Origin: Robbsia sp. KACC 23696
GTDB taxonomy: Bacteria > Pseudomonadota > Gammaproteobacteria > Burkholderiales > Burkholderiaceae
Assembly (NCBI RefSeq): GCF_039852015.1
Contig: NZ_CP156627.1
Location: 1,054,001-1,118,000, forward strand
Length of the DNA: 64,000 nucleotides
Reading direction: 5' to 3'
Shown here piece by piece: positions 26,711 to 34,954 of this stretch. Every line of letters begins with the position of its first letter. Positions within the stretch are counted from its first letter, which is position 1. Below the pieces are notes generated by a model, which had not been told where the DNA came from, did no database searches, and was given only the letters and a program-made list of their open reading frames with translations. The position numbers were made by a program, and so were the translations under genes.

Positions 26711-27684
26711 AAGCAATACGAACCGTTGCCACGCAAATCCGTTCGATTCGGTCGGCTGGCGACGGCGTGCTGCAATTGGAGCTTGCTGATCCCGACGAGT
26801 GGGAACTGCCGCCTTTCGTCGCCGGCAATCATATCGATCTGCATCTGCCCAATGGTTTGGTGCGCAGCTATTCTCTCTGTGGCAGCCCTGCCGAGGCGAC
26901 GCGTTATCACGTGGCCGTGAAGCGCGAACACGCCGGCCGAGGTGGTTCGATCGCCGTGCATGAATTGCGGGTCGGTGATCCTCTGCCGGTGTCGCTGCCA
27001 CGCGGGACGTTCACATTAAGCGCGGAGGCGCGCGAGCACGTCTTTATCGCGGGCGGTATCGGCATCACCCCCTTTGTCGCCATGGCGGCCGAATTGACGC
27101 ACAGCGCCGCACGGGAGGACGCATCCGGTGCATTCGATCCCCGGTTTGTATTGCACGTTCTTCACCGGGGAAGTCGGCCGCTCGAAGCGCTGTGTGCCGC
27201 TTTGCTTCCCGCCGAGAGCGTGGTCTATCACCGTTCAGGGGAGGGGCAGCAGCGCGTCGATCTGGCGTGCTTGATCGGCGCATTCGTTCCGGGCCGACAC
27301 GTCTACTGCTGCGGTCCTACGGCGTTGATGGACGCGGTTGTCGCGGCAACGCGAGACTGGCCGGCGGACCATGTGCATATCGAACATTTCATCCCGCCCG
27401 AGCGGCCTGTCGATGCGGATGCGAAACCGTATCGCGTCAGCTTATCGTTATCGAAAAAAACGATCGATGTCTTGCCCAATGCGAGTTTGCTCGAAGCACT
27501 GCGCGATCACGACGTCCATGTCGATGCGGCGTGCGAGGGCGGCATCTGTGGTGCGTGTCGCGTGCGCTGGTTGGACGGACAGCCGATTCACCATGACCGC
27601 GTACTGAGCGATGCAGAGCGTCAACGCGAGGTGATCGTCTGTGTCAGCGGGTGTGCATCACCCACTTTGGTACTGGAACTGTAG
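26707..27684 (+). CDS. phthalate-dioxygenase-reductase-type oxidoreductase (FMN, NAD, 2Fe-2S)
   Basis: 325 residues of the VanB/PDR type: FMN-binding barrel (about 1-105, RSYSLCGSPAE), NAD domain (about 110-230, AGGIGITPFVAMA and HVYCCGPTALMDAV), and a C-terminal plant-type ferredoxin with CEGGICGACRVRW plus a last Cys near residue 315 (VCVSGC). Normally it passes electrons to a Rieske oxygenase, but none is encoded nearby; the overlapping MOSC protein is the obvious acceptor candidate. Confidence 0.92.
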   Translation: MKAIRTVATQIRSIRSAGDGVLQLELADPDEWELPPFVAGNHIDLHLPNGLVRSYSLCGSPAEATRYHVAVKREHAGRGGSIAVHELRVGDPLPVSLPRGTFTLSAEAREHVFIAGGIGITPFVAMAAELTHSAAREDASGAFDPRFVLHVLHRGSRPLEALCAALLPAESVVYHRSGEGQQRVDLACLIGAFVPGRHVYCCGPTALMDAVVAATRDWPADHVHIEHFIPPERPVDADAKPYRVSLSLSKKTIDVLPNASLLEALRDHDVHVDAACEGGICGACRVRWLDGQPIHHDRVLSDAERQREVIVCVSGCASPTLVLEL

Positions 27685-27754
27685 GCAGGCGGCGGGTGGG
27701 GCGTATCGTCGTATCGGCATATCGGCGTTTCGATGACGATAACGATGACGGCTT

Positions 27755-28480
27755 TCAGTCGTGGATCTGATTGATGACGATCAGATATTTGCAGGTGCCC
27801 CGTCCTTGGTTTTCGAATCGGTGTGGGGCGTCGGCGCGGTAATACAATGCGTCGCCGGTATGCAAAGTCGTGCGCAGTTCACCGACGGTGACGACCAAGG
27901 CGCCGGCGAGCACGTAAATGTACTCTTCGACCGGTAACGTATGTGCCACCAGCGCGCCGGTATCGGATTTGGGCGGCAGTTCGGCCATGACGAAGTCCAG
28001 CCCGCGGCCCGGCAGGATCGGTGACAGGCAGCGCCTGACGAAGCCGTTGCTCGGATCCGTCAGGACAAGTTGATCCGATTCGCGCATCAATACGACATCG
28101 TGTTGTTTGACTTCCGGACCCAATAAGTGTCCGACAGACGTTCCCAAGGCATCGACCAGTTTCGACAAGATCGATGTGGAGGGTGACGATTGACCCCGCT
28201 CGATTTTCGAGATCATCGCGCGGCTGACGCCCGAGGTGCTGGCAAGCTCGTCCAGCGACATGCTTTTTGCCTTGCGCTTGCGACGCAGTTCGCTACCAAG
28301 CCTGGCTGTGGCCGCGTCTTTTCCTGGCGCATCGTTCAGCGGTTCCGCATCCCGGGCATTGATTTGCGGAAGGGGAGCGACGCGCAGCGGGAGAGTTGCC
28401 GCAGTGGAGGGTTTGGAAAGCCGGTGTTTCGCGACCGGCGCGGGCGCGCCAGCCGTGGTTTTGCGAGTCGTCACAATCAA
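27755..28480 (-). CDS. XRE-family regulator with C-terminal cupin domain
   Basis: 241 residues. Helix-turn-helix at about 62-115 (LGSELRRKRKAKSMSLDELASTSGVSRAMISKIERG), cupin at about 165-240 (LPVEEYIYVLAGALVVTV...GDALYYRADAPHRFENQG). The first 55 residues are low-complexity. The open frame begins with TTG at 28480; GTG at 28474 is an alternative. XRE-cupin regulators typically sense the catabolised metabolite. It lies between the MHS-MOSC-reductase group and the aldolase gene, which share a TTCCACTTTAG element. Confidence 0.85.
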   Translation of the reverse strand: MIVTTRKTTAGAPAPVAKHRLSKPSTAATLPLRVAPLPQINARDAEPLNDAPGKDAATARLGSELRRKRKAKSMSLDELASTSGVSRAMISKIERGQSSPSTSILSKLVDALGTSVGHLLGPEVKQHDVVLMRESDQLVLTDPSNGFVRRCLSPILPGRGLDFVMAELPPKSDTGALVAHTLPVEEYIYVLAGALVVTVGELRTTLHTGDALYYRADAPHRFENQGRGTCKYLIVINQIHD

Positions 28481-28655
28481 CGTCTAGTTCGTTTTGATCG
28501 CCTGATTCTAACGCGAACTCGCACGACGCACGGGGAAACCGTCTTTATTGCAGGAAAAACAGACGCTTAAGCCATGTTTGAGGCGATTGGACGATCGCAC
28601 TGTCGCCATCGCGACAGGCGCGAGCGGGTGCTCGCCGACATCGTCCGCTGATGCC

Positions 28656-29447
28656 TCAATTCAAGCAGTCGGCATGATTGCGCAGCGCGCGCCGCGCGAA
28701 ATAATCGAAGGTGACGGCGTCACGCTTGGCGGTGGACACCCAGTCATGCGCTTCGGTTGCCAGCATTTCGGGTAATGGCTTGATCGTACCCGCCGCCATC
28801 GCGAGAAGCTGCAATTTGGCCGCGCGCTCCATCAGTCCCGCGAGCAGGCAGGCTTCTTCGACGGTCTTGCCCACCACCAGTTGCCCGTGGTGCGCGAGCA
28901 GCACCGCGCGCTTTTGTCCCAATGCCCCTGCGATGATTTCGCCTTCCTCGTTACCAACCGGGATCCCCGGCCACTTTTCGAGAAAGCCGCAATCGTTGAA
29001 CAGGGGGCTGGTGTCCATATGCGAGACGATCAACGGCACTTCGAGCATCGATAGCGCGGCGATATGCGTGGGATGCGTGTGAATGATGCAGTTGATTTCG
29101 GGCCGTGCGCGATAGATCCACGTATGGAAGCGATTCGCCGGATTCGGCACGCCCTTGCCGGACACGACTTCGAGGTCTTCGTTGACGGTAATCAAGCTGC
29201 TCGCGCGAATCTCGTCGAAGCCCTGACCCAATTGCTGCGTGTGAAAGGTATCGTTGCTGTCCGCGCGACACGTTATTTGCCCGGCCAAGCCCGAATCATG
29301 GCCGGCGTCGAACAGAATGCGGCATGTCAGTGCGAGCTTTTCGAGCTTGGTCCATGCACTCCCTCTGACTTCCTGCTCCAGGCGCGTCTGAGCGATCGAG
29401 ACTAACTCTGCTTTCGATAATGCAAGGGTTTCAGCCAATGTCTTCAC
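28656..29447 (-). CDS. class II aldolase/adducin-family protein
   Basis: 263 residues. Metal ligands in IIHTHPTHIAAL (about 115-125) and the later LLAHHGQLVVGK (about 185-195) mark the fuculose-phosphate aldolase fold. Members cleave or decarboxylate small hydroxy-acids; this branch is uncharacterised. Transcribed away from the metallophosphoesterase gene; the TTCCACTTTAG palindrome at 29498 lies about 50 bp upstream of its start. Confidence 0.88.
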   Translation of the reverse strand: MKTLAETLALSKAELVSIAQTRLEQEVRGSAWTKLEKLALTCRILFDAGHDSGLAGQITCRADSNDTFHTQQLGQGFDEIRASSLITVNEDLEVVSGKGVPNPANRFHTWIYRARPEINCIIHTHPTHIAALSMLEVPLIVSHMDTSPLFNDCGFLEKWPGIPVGNEEGEIIAGALGQKRAVLLAHHGQLVVGKTVEEACLLAGLMERAAKLQLLAMAAGTIKPLPEMLATEAHDWVSTAKRDAVTFDYFARRALRNHADCLN

Positions 29448-29759
29448 CTGGAAGAAGGATTTTCGGGATGGAGGCGATTCTACATGGGTGGATTTTATTC
29501 CACTTTAGGGGAAATATCCATCGAATCGCGTGCCGGGTCCATGCTCGGCGACGGGGGACGGAAAACAGATTTGGCGCGATACCGTTATGATCCTGCTATC
29601 GACGACCGACATCGCGACATCGCGACATCGCCGATCTCGCAGGCTACGCGGGAAACGCGGGAAACGCGGGATAAGCGCCGCGATGCCATTTCTAAACGCG
29701 GTCGCTTTCGTGAGACGACCGCCGACACCGGCTGCCTACCGGCAGCCAACAGGATCGAC
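29448..29759. other. intergenic region with one operator-like site and two tandem repeats
   Basis: Holds TTCCACTTTAGGGGAA (29498-29513), three head-to-tail copies of CGACATCG (29607-29630), and three of ACGCGGGAA, the last ending in T (29646-29672). Open frame runs through it toward the phosphoesterase, but the sequence is repetitive and not protein-like, so I take it as non-coding leader. Confidence 0.5.
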
Positions 29760-30929
29760 ATGGGTCGCCGTTTATCTCTGATTATCGTTGTCGGCGTGCT
29801 CCTGCATGGTTACGTCGGCCTACGTCTTATCCCGGCGCTGTCGGACACGGCCGGCGCGCGTGAGGCGCTCTGGTCGTGGCTGCTGTTGTCCTGCGCGGTC
29901 ATTATCTTCGGCATGCGCAATCGACGCGGTGCCGCGCATGGCAGCCGCGCCGTCCTCACCTGGGCGGCGCTGATCGCAATGGGCTTTTTCTCCTTATTGT
30001 TGACGTCTACCGTTATCCGGGACTTACTGCTCGGCGGATATTGGCTAGCGTCATACCTGCCATTCGCGTGGTCTCGATCGGTCGAAGGCGCGCAAGCCCG
30101 CGTCGCCGTTATGCATAGCAGTGCGCTATGCGTGGTCATCGTCGCCGTTTTGGCGCTGATGAAGGGGGTCTACAATGCGCGCCGACGTGCGCCCGTCGTC
30201 GACGTCGAGATTCCTATCCCGAATTTGCCGCTTGCGCTCGATGGCTTCACCATCGTGCAATTAAGCGATATCCATGTCGGCCCGACCATCCGCAAACGCT
30301 ATATCGATGCGATCGTCGACACGGTCGTCTCCCTGAACGCGGATCTCGTGGCCATCACCGGGGATGTCGTCGATGGCAGCGTACCGAATCTGCAGCGTCA
30401 TACGGCACCGCTATCGCGCTTGCGTGCAACGCATGGCGTCTTCCTGGTGACGGGTAACCATGAGTATTATGCTGGCGCGGATGCATGGATCGCGGAGTTC
30501 AAGCGTTTGGGCTTGCGCGTGCTGCTGAATGAACACACGGTGATACGCGTCGGCAGCGATGCGTTAGTACTTGCCGGCGTCACGGATTTCAGCGGCGAGC
30601 ATTTTGGCCCATCGCATCGCAGCGATCCAGTACAGGCTTTAGACGGTGCGCCCGAGAGCGCGGCGCTTCGCGTATTGTTGGCGCATCAACCCCGCACGGG
30701 GCCGGCCGCGGACGCGGCGGGTTTCGACGTGCAACTTTCCGGCCACACGCATGGCGGCCAGATCTTCCCCTGGAACTTTGCGGTGCCGCTGCAGCAACCC
30801 TTTACCGCAGGCTTGGTCCGATGCGGCGAGATGTGGATGTACGTCAGTCGTGGCACCGGCTATGCCGGGCCGCCGGTGCGGTTCGGCGCCCCTTCCGAAA
30901 TCACGCGGATTCGCTTGGTCCGACGTTGA
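29760..30929 (+). CDS. membrane-anchored metallophosphoesterase (YkuE/YaeI-like)
   Basis: 389 residues from ATG 29760 (AGGATCG just upstream). Four hydrophobic segments fill residues 1-135; the rest is a calcineurin-like domain with all metal motifs: LSDIHVG (about 172), GDVVDG (about 202), GNHEYY (about 233), HQPRTG region, and SGHTHGGQIFPW (about 330). YaeI-type enzymes hydrolyse phosphodiesters or lipid-linked phosphates at the cytoplasmic membrane. No operon partner: the next gene is convergent. Confidence 0.9.
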   Translation: MGRRLSLIIVVGVLLHGYVGLRLIPALSDTAGAREALWSWLLLSCAVIIFGMRNRRGAAHGSRAVLTWAALIAMGFFSLLLTSTVIRDLLLGGYWLASYLPFAWSRSVEGAQARVAVMHSSALCVVIVAVLALMKGVYNARRRAPVVDVEIPIPNLPLALDGFTIVQLSDIHVGPTIRKRYIDAIVDTVVSLNADLVAITGDVVDGSVPNLQRHTAPLSRLRATHGVFLVTGNHEYYAGADAWIAEFKRLGLRVLLNEHTVIRVGSDALVLAGVTDFSGEHFGPSHRSDPVQALDGAPESAALRVLLAHQPRTGPAADAAGFDVQLSGHTHGGQIFPWNFAVPLQQPFTAGLVRCGEMWMYVSRGTGYAGPPVRFGAPSEITRIRLVRR

Positions 30930-30981
30930 ACGTCTGTCGTATCGAATGGAAGGGGGCAGGCAGCGTTGCGAAGACAGCGCA

Positions 30982-31815
30982 TCAATGCGCGCTCCGACGC
31001 TCGGCGATGTAACGCGCGGGGGACGTGCCCAAGGCCTTGCGAAACATCGTGACGAAACTGCCTGCGCTTTCATAGCCGAGGTCGTCGGCGACGCGCTGGA
31101 CGGAGGCGCCGGTGCTCAACCATTTCACGGCGAGCATCAGATGAAGCTGTTGCCGCCAACGGCCGAAGCTCATCCCGGTTTGCTGTGACAGGAGGCGCGC
31201 CAAGGTCCGTTCGCTCAAGCCCACGCGTCGCGCCCAGGTTTGGATCGTGCCGCGATCAGCCGGATCGTCGATGATCGCTTCCACGATTTTGCGCAGCCTG
31301 CCATCCACGGGCATCGGTAAATGCAGGCTACCGATGGAAGTCGCCGCGAGTTCATCCAATAGCAGGGTGACGAGATGCGATTCAGCGCCTTCGTCCGGAT
31401 ACAGCAACGGCAATCGGGCGGAACGGATCACCAGTTCACGCAGTAGCGGTGTCGTCGAGACTTCACAACATTGTGCGGGTAGATGGGACGAGGCGGCCGG
31501 ATCGATGAACGCGATATACACCTCCACCATGCCCGCCGCACTGACCTTGTGCAATACATCGCCCGGAATCCAGAGGGCACTCTGAGGTGGAACGATCCAG
31601 AGACTGCCTTCGACCTCGCACGTCAGCACGCCGCGGAGCAAAAGCATCAGTTCGCCTTTGCGATGGCGATGAAAGTCTTTCTCTATCCGGTTCAACCCCT
31701 TGGTATCGAGGCCGCTGACCGCTATCCCCGGCGTCCCGAACGTCATGACCGGCCGAGGCACGGCATCGGGATCGGTAAGCTCGGCGCGGGTGGCCTGTTG
31801 CGTCAGGATGGGCAT
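30982..31815 (-). CDS. AraC-family regulator (NimR-like, cupin plus HTH)
   Basis: 277 residues from ATG 31815 (MPILTQQATRAELTD). Cupin domain at about 35-115 (FHRHRKGELMLLLRGVLTCEVEGSLWIVPPQSALWIPGDVLHKV), two helix-turn-helices at about 185-275 (TWARRVGLSERTLARLLSQQTGMSFGRWRQQLHL and VADDLGYESAGSFVTMFRKALGTSPARY). Divergent from the O-methyltransferase gene across 149 bp and so probably its regulator. Confidence 0.88.
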   Translation of the reverse strand: MPILTQQATRAELTDPDAVPRPVMTFGTPGIAVSGLDTKGLNRIEKDFHRHRKGELMLLLRGVLTCEVEGSLWIVPPQSALWIPGDVLHKVSAAGMVEVYIAFIDPAASSHLPAQCCEVSTTPLLRELVIRSARLPLLYPDEGAESHLVTLLLDELAATSIGSLHLPMPVDGRLRKIVEAIIDDPADRGTIQTWARRVGLSERTLARLLSQQTGMSFGRWRQQLHLMLAVKWLSTGASVQRVADDLGYESAGSFVTMFRKALGTSPARYIAERRSAH

Positions 31816-31964
31816 GGGATAGGGCCGGAAGCGATACACAAACGATTGGCGCGATCTCGAAATAGTTTGGCATAGTTGCGCAATGCTGCCAACACCGCGT
31901 TTTCCTACTATGAACGGGAAGCCGACGGAATGCCCGTCGATTGCCAACATCCGGAGGAAACACC

Positions 31965-32675
31965 GTGGACTCGATCAGCAGTGGACGCGTCGCCCAGACC
32001 TTGGCGCGCCTTTTTCAGCAAGCAGAGCGTGCCGACATGGCCTTGATGGCGCAATTCGAGACGGGGCAGGGCGGAGCGGGGCCCGCAGACTACGCGGGCG
32101 CCATCGCGGAATTGATGGCCGCCGAACAGAAGGACCTGCGCGGCGTGTATCGACAGTACGCCGACAATTTTTTGAATGTCGCGCCGGAATACGGTCAATT
32201 CCTCTATCAATGCGCGCGTGCACGACGGGCGACGCGCATCGTCGAATTCGGCACCTCGATGGGCGTTTCGACGATTTACCTGGCGGCGGCGCTGCGGGAC
32301 ATGGGGGAAGGCCAGTTGATCAGTACCGAGCTGGAGCCCGGCAAGGCCGCCCACGCCCGTGCCAATCTGGAGGCGGCGGGGCTGGCGGACTGGGTCGAGA
32401 TCCGGGTGGGGGACGCCCGCGAGACGCTGCGCGATATCGCCGGTCCGATCGATCTCGTGCTGCTGGATGGCGCCTTCAGTCTCTATCTGCCCGTGCTCAA
32501 GTTACTGGAGCCGCATCTGAAGTCCGGAGCCCCCATTCTGGCCGAGAACGCGTACGAACAGGACAACCGCTACCTCGACTATGTGCGCGACCCGGCGAAT
32601 GGCTATTGCTCGCAGCCGCTCGCGATCACGGCAGGGCGAGGCAATGAGTTCACGATCGCCACGCGCGGCGCGTGA
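31965..32675 (+). CDS. SAM-dependent O-methyltransferase (class I, O-MT family 3-like)
   Basis: 236 residues. GTG start at 31965 with GGAGG at 31953-31957. SAM motif I is RIVEFGTSMGVSTIYLAAAL (about 86-105), acidic ribose contact LISTELEP (about 115), and DLVLLDGAFSLYLPVLKLLEPHL (about 160) matches the catechol-O-methyltransferase-like fold. The motif after it (GAPILAENA) is usual. Substrate unknown; divergent from an AraC regulator. Confidence 0.88.
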   Translation: MDSISSGRVAQTLARLFQQAERADMALMAQFETGQGGAGPADYAGAIAELMAAEQKDLRGVYRQYADNFLNVAPEYGQFLYQCARARRATRIVEFGTSMGVSTIYLAAALRDMGEGQLISTELEPGKAAHARANLEAAGLADWVEIRVGDARETLRDIAGPIDLVLLDGAFSLYLPVLKLLEPHLKSGAPILAENAYEQDNRYLDYVRDPANGYCSQPLAITAGRGNEFTIATRGA

Positions 32676-32749
32676 TCGATCTCAATCCTTGACGCACGGA
32701 CGCTCGGGCCCCACGACATCGCCGCGACAAGGGGTAAGCGGTCGCGCGC

Positions 32750-33943
32750 TTATTTTCCGCCGTCCGGCCAATGCCAGGCCGGGCGTTCGAGGACACGCTG
32801 TCCCAAAATAGTAGTTTCCGACGTGACCTTATCGAGCACGATCGTATTGCATTCGCTCTCGTCGTCGAGCGCCGCCGCAAGGCGAGTGGAATGCGAGATG
32901 ACCCATATTTGCGTGTGCCGTGCCGCCTGTCGGATCAGCCGACCGAGGGCGGGCGTCAGATCGGCATGAAGGCTCGATTCCGGTTCATTGAGAATCATCA
33001 GTTCCGGGGGGCGCGGCGTAAGTAGCGCCGCGCAAAGCAGCAGGTAGCGCAAGGTACCATCGGACAACTCTGCCGCCGTCAGTGGTCGTAGCAAACCTTC
33101 CTGGAAAAATTGCAGGGAAAAAAAGCCGCCGGCTTGCGTGGCGATGTCCACGCTCGCGCCGGGAAACGCATCCGATACCGCCTCATCCAGCGCCTGGACG
33201 TCGCCGATCTCGCGGATGGTTTGCCAGGCGGCCGCGAGGTCATGGCCATCGTGATGGAGTATCAATGTCCGTGTACCGACTTGCGGCTGCCGGATCGGGG
33301 ACGCGCTATCGACGCGGAAATGATCGTAGAAGCGCCATCCCCGCATTGCTTCGCGGACGGCAAAGACTTCGGGGCTTTGCGCATCGCGACCCACCTGAGA
33401 GAAAAGGCTTTCGTAACGCGGTAGGTGCTCCGTTACTAATTCCCAGTCGCCCTGGTTTCGCCGCCGCACGACATTCCCTTCGCGTTCGATCAAGACGCTT
33501 GCGGGGCGCAGATAGGGGCCCGCCCATATCGTTTCGCGTTTGAATTCCGGATCCAGTTGAAATGACGAGGCCCTCTGATGAGTGGCATTGCCCGGCGGCG
33601 CAACGATGCCCATGCAGACGGCATAGCCGAATGACTCGCTACCGAATCCCAAGCGGAGTCGTGGCGCCGGTCCGCCTCTGGTTCGCCCGTAGGCAGGCAC
33701 TTCACCGCGCCGAACGCGACCGGAACGGTCGTCCGTGCCGGCCCACATCAAGGAGGTGAGTCCTCCTTCATGCACGAGCGGCGCGATGATGCCCTCTCGG
33801 GCCGTGCTGGCGAGTAATCGCAGTGCTTTGTAGAGATTCGATTTCCCGCTACCGTTTGCGCCGGTGATCAAATTGAGTCTCGTCAAGGGCATGACGAGAT
33901 CGCGAACCGAGCGATAGTTGTTGATGGCGAGCGTCGTGAGCAT
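32750..33943 (-). CDS. AAA-family ATPase (AAA_21, RecF/OLD-like)
   Basis: 397 residues. N-terminal INNYRSVRDLVMPLTRLNLITGANGSGKSNLYKAL with the Walker A loop at about 29-36, a signature-like LSDGTLRYLLLCAAL (about 292), Walker B PELMILNEPESSLH (about 315-328), and ARHTQIWVISHSTRLA carrying the switch His (about 350). No nuclease (Toprim) domain follows, so it is an orphan ABC-type ATPase of the predicted-ATPase class seen in both housekeeping and defence loci. No partner gene is adjacent. Confidence 0.85.
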   Translation of the reverse strand: MLTTLAINNYRSVRDLVMPLTRLNLITGANGSGKSNLYKALRLLASTAREGIIAPLVHEGGLTSLMWAGTDDRSGRVRRGEVPAYGRTRGGPAPRLRLGFGSESFGYAVCMGIVAPPGNATHQRASSFQLDPEFKRETIWAGPYLRPASVLIEREGNVVRRRNQGDWELVTEHLPRYESLFSQVGRDAQSPEVFAVREAMRGWRFYDHFRVDSASPIRQPQVGTRTLILHHDGHDLAAAWQTIREIGDVQALDEAVSDAFPGASVDIATQAGGFFSLQFFQEGLLRPLTAAELSDGTLRYLLLCAALLTPRPPELMILNEPESSLHADLTPALGRLIRQAARHTQIWVISHSTRLAAALDDESECNTIVLDKVTSETTILGQRVLERPAWHWPDGGK

Positions 33944-34115
33944 CGGTTCTCCGGCTGTCTGGGTCGTTTGACTTCATTGTAGGGGCAGCAAGCTTTCCGA
34001 GTGCTTTCAGTGTGCCGACCGCCATCCTTACAGGCGTCGCCGTTTCGCAATTCCTTCGCTGCCTACGCAACGTAGCCGCCCAGGCACACTGAAAAAAATG
34101 GCCCGCAATCCCCTG

Positions 34116-34145
34116 TTGACCGGGCTCATCAACCCTCAGTACAAT
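34116..34145 (+). promoter_or_regulatory. candidate sigma-70 promoter for the ABC leader transcript
   Basis: TTGACC (34116-34121), 18-bp spacer, TACAAT (34140-34145). Transcription would start near 34152, giving a leader of about 580 bases before the small ORF at 34733. Only a sequence match; not shown to be active. Confidence 0.5.
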
Positions 34146-34151
34146 CGCGCC

Positions 34152-34732
34152 ATCTTCACGAAAGGGGCGGATGCCTTGGACAGTAGCAGTTGTCGACCTT
34201 CGATCTGTAGTGCTGCCTGATCGGCAGGACACCTGGCTCCCTTGCTCCATTCTGATGCCACTGTCCCGCCAAACCAGGTGGACAGTGCGCGCCGTAGTTC
34301 CGTTGGCCGGCCGGTCTGATGTATCAGACTTCTAGCCACCTCCCCGGTTCTCTCCACGTGCTCTAGCGGTACCTGCCCGATGTCTCGGATCCTATCCGTG
34401 CGTCCCCGGCGCGTACCTCGCACTCCGATCGACGCTTGTCGAGGCTTCCGTACGCGGCAGGCATCGATCGGCGCCGTTGACACACGACCGTCATCGCTAT
34501 CGCGCATCTTGCCGAGAAGTGCTTATCAACCCACTCAGGAGCGGTCATGACCGACGGTGACAGTAGTCCCATACCGAACGTTCTGCCCTTTTTCTCAATC
34601 ATCGAGGAAAGCTGCTAGCCCGCGTCGACGTCGTGCCTGGTATCCGGAAACTTCCTGGACCTTCGCTCGCAACGCCTCGCCGGATAGACAGGCTTTCCGG
34701 CGATCGGCGTCGTGCAAGACGCTAGGAGCACC
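34152..34732 (+). ncRNA. candidate structured leader RNA upstream of the ABC permease operon
   Basis: Plus-strand helices visible by eye: CTGCC 34213-34217 with GGCAG 34223-34227; CACCTGG 34230-34236 with CCAGGTG 34274-34280; CACTGTCC 34259-34266 with GGACAGTG 34280-34287; GTCTGAT 34314-34320 with ATCAGAC 34323-34329; GCGTAC near 34410 with GTACGC near 34452. The second and third interleave in H-type pseudoknot order and share one base, so they may also be alternatives. Matches no riboswitch class I know. A competing reading is a decayed protein gene on the minus strand (34136-34602), because two overlapping minus frames look partly protein-like. RNA call is tentative. Confidence 0.35.
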
Positions 34733-34954
34733 ATGATGTTCTTCGGCCTGTTGGTTTCGCATTCCTCCCTATCCGATGCCGGTCACGCATCGGCGAGCAC
34801 TCCGGCATCCACTGCCGCCGATTTTCCGGCCCGCGCGGCCACCTCGGCCTATCCGACGCCGCGTCGTGCGCTGCTGGGCGAAGGCGCGCCGGCGATTCGT
34901 ATCGCGGTCCGTTCCGCGAGCGCTCCCCGTCGCGATCGATCGGGAGCGTGCTGA
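34733..34954 (+). CDS. small ORF coupled to the ABC permease, 73 residues, unknown
   Basis: Not recognised. ATG at 34733 (or 34736) follows TAGGAG at 34723-34728. The product starts hydrophobic (MMFFGLLVSHSSLS) and then becomes Ala/Ser/Pro-rich and basic. Its TGA (34952-34954) shares a base with the ATG of the permease (34954), a TGATG arrangement that usually means translational coupling. Could be a leader peptide, a small transporter subunit, or a chance frame; the start signals and coupling favour translation. Confidence 0.5.
   Translation: MMFFGLLVSHSSLSDAGHASASTPASTAADFPARAATSAYPTPRRALLGEGAPAIRIAVRSASAPRRDRSGAC

Noticed and set aside
29607-29672. Short tandem repeats considered as a CRISPR or iteron array
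   Set aside because: Units are 8-9 bp, directly abutting and only three copies each; no spacers and no replication gene.
32750-33943. AAA ATPase considered as part of an anti-phage system
   Set aside because: No nuclease, reverse transcriptase or other effector gene adjoins it; an orphan ATPase alone does not support that claim.
34152-34732. Known riboswitch classes (yybP-ykoY, guanidine, cobalamin, TPP) for the ABC leader
   Set aside because: I looked for their core motifs by eye and found none; kept only as an unclassified structured region.
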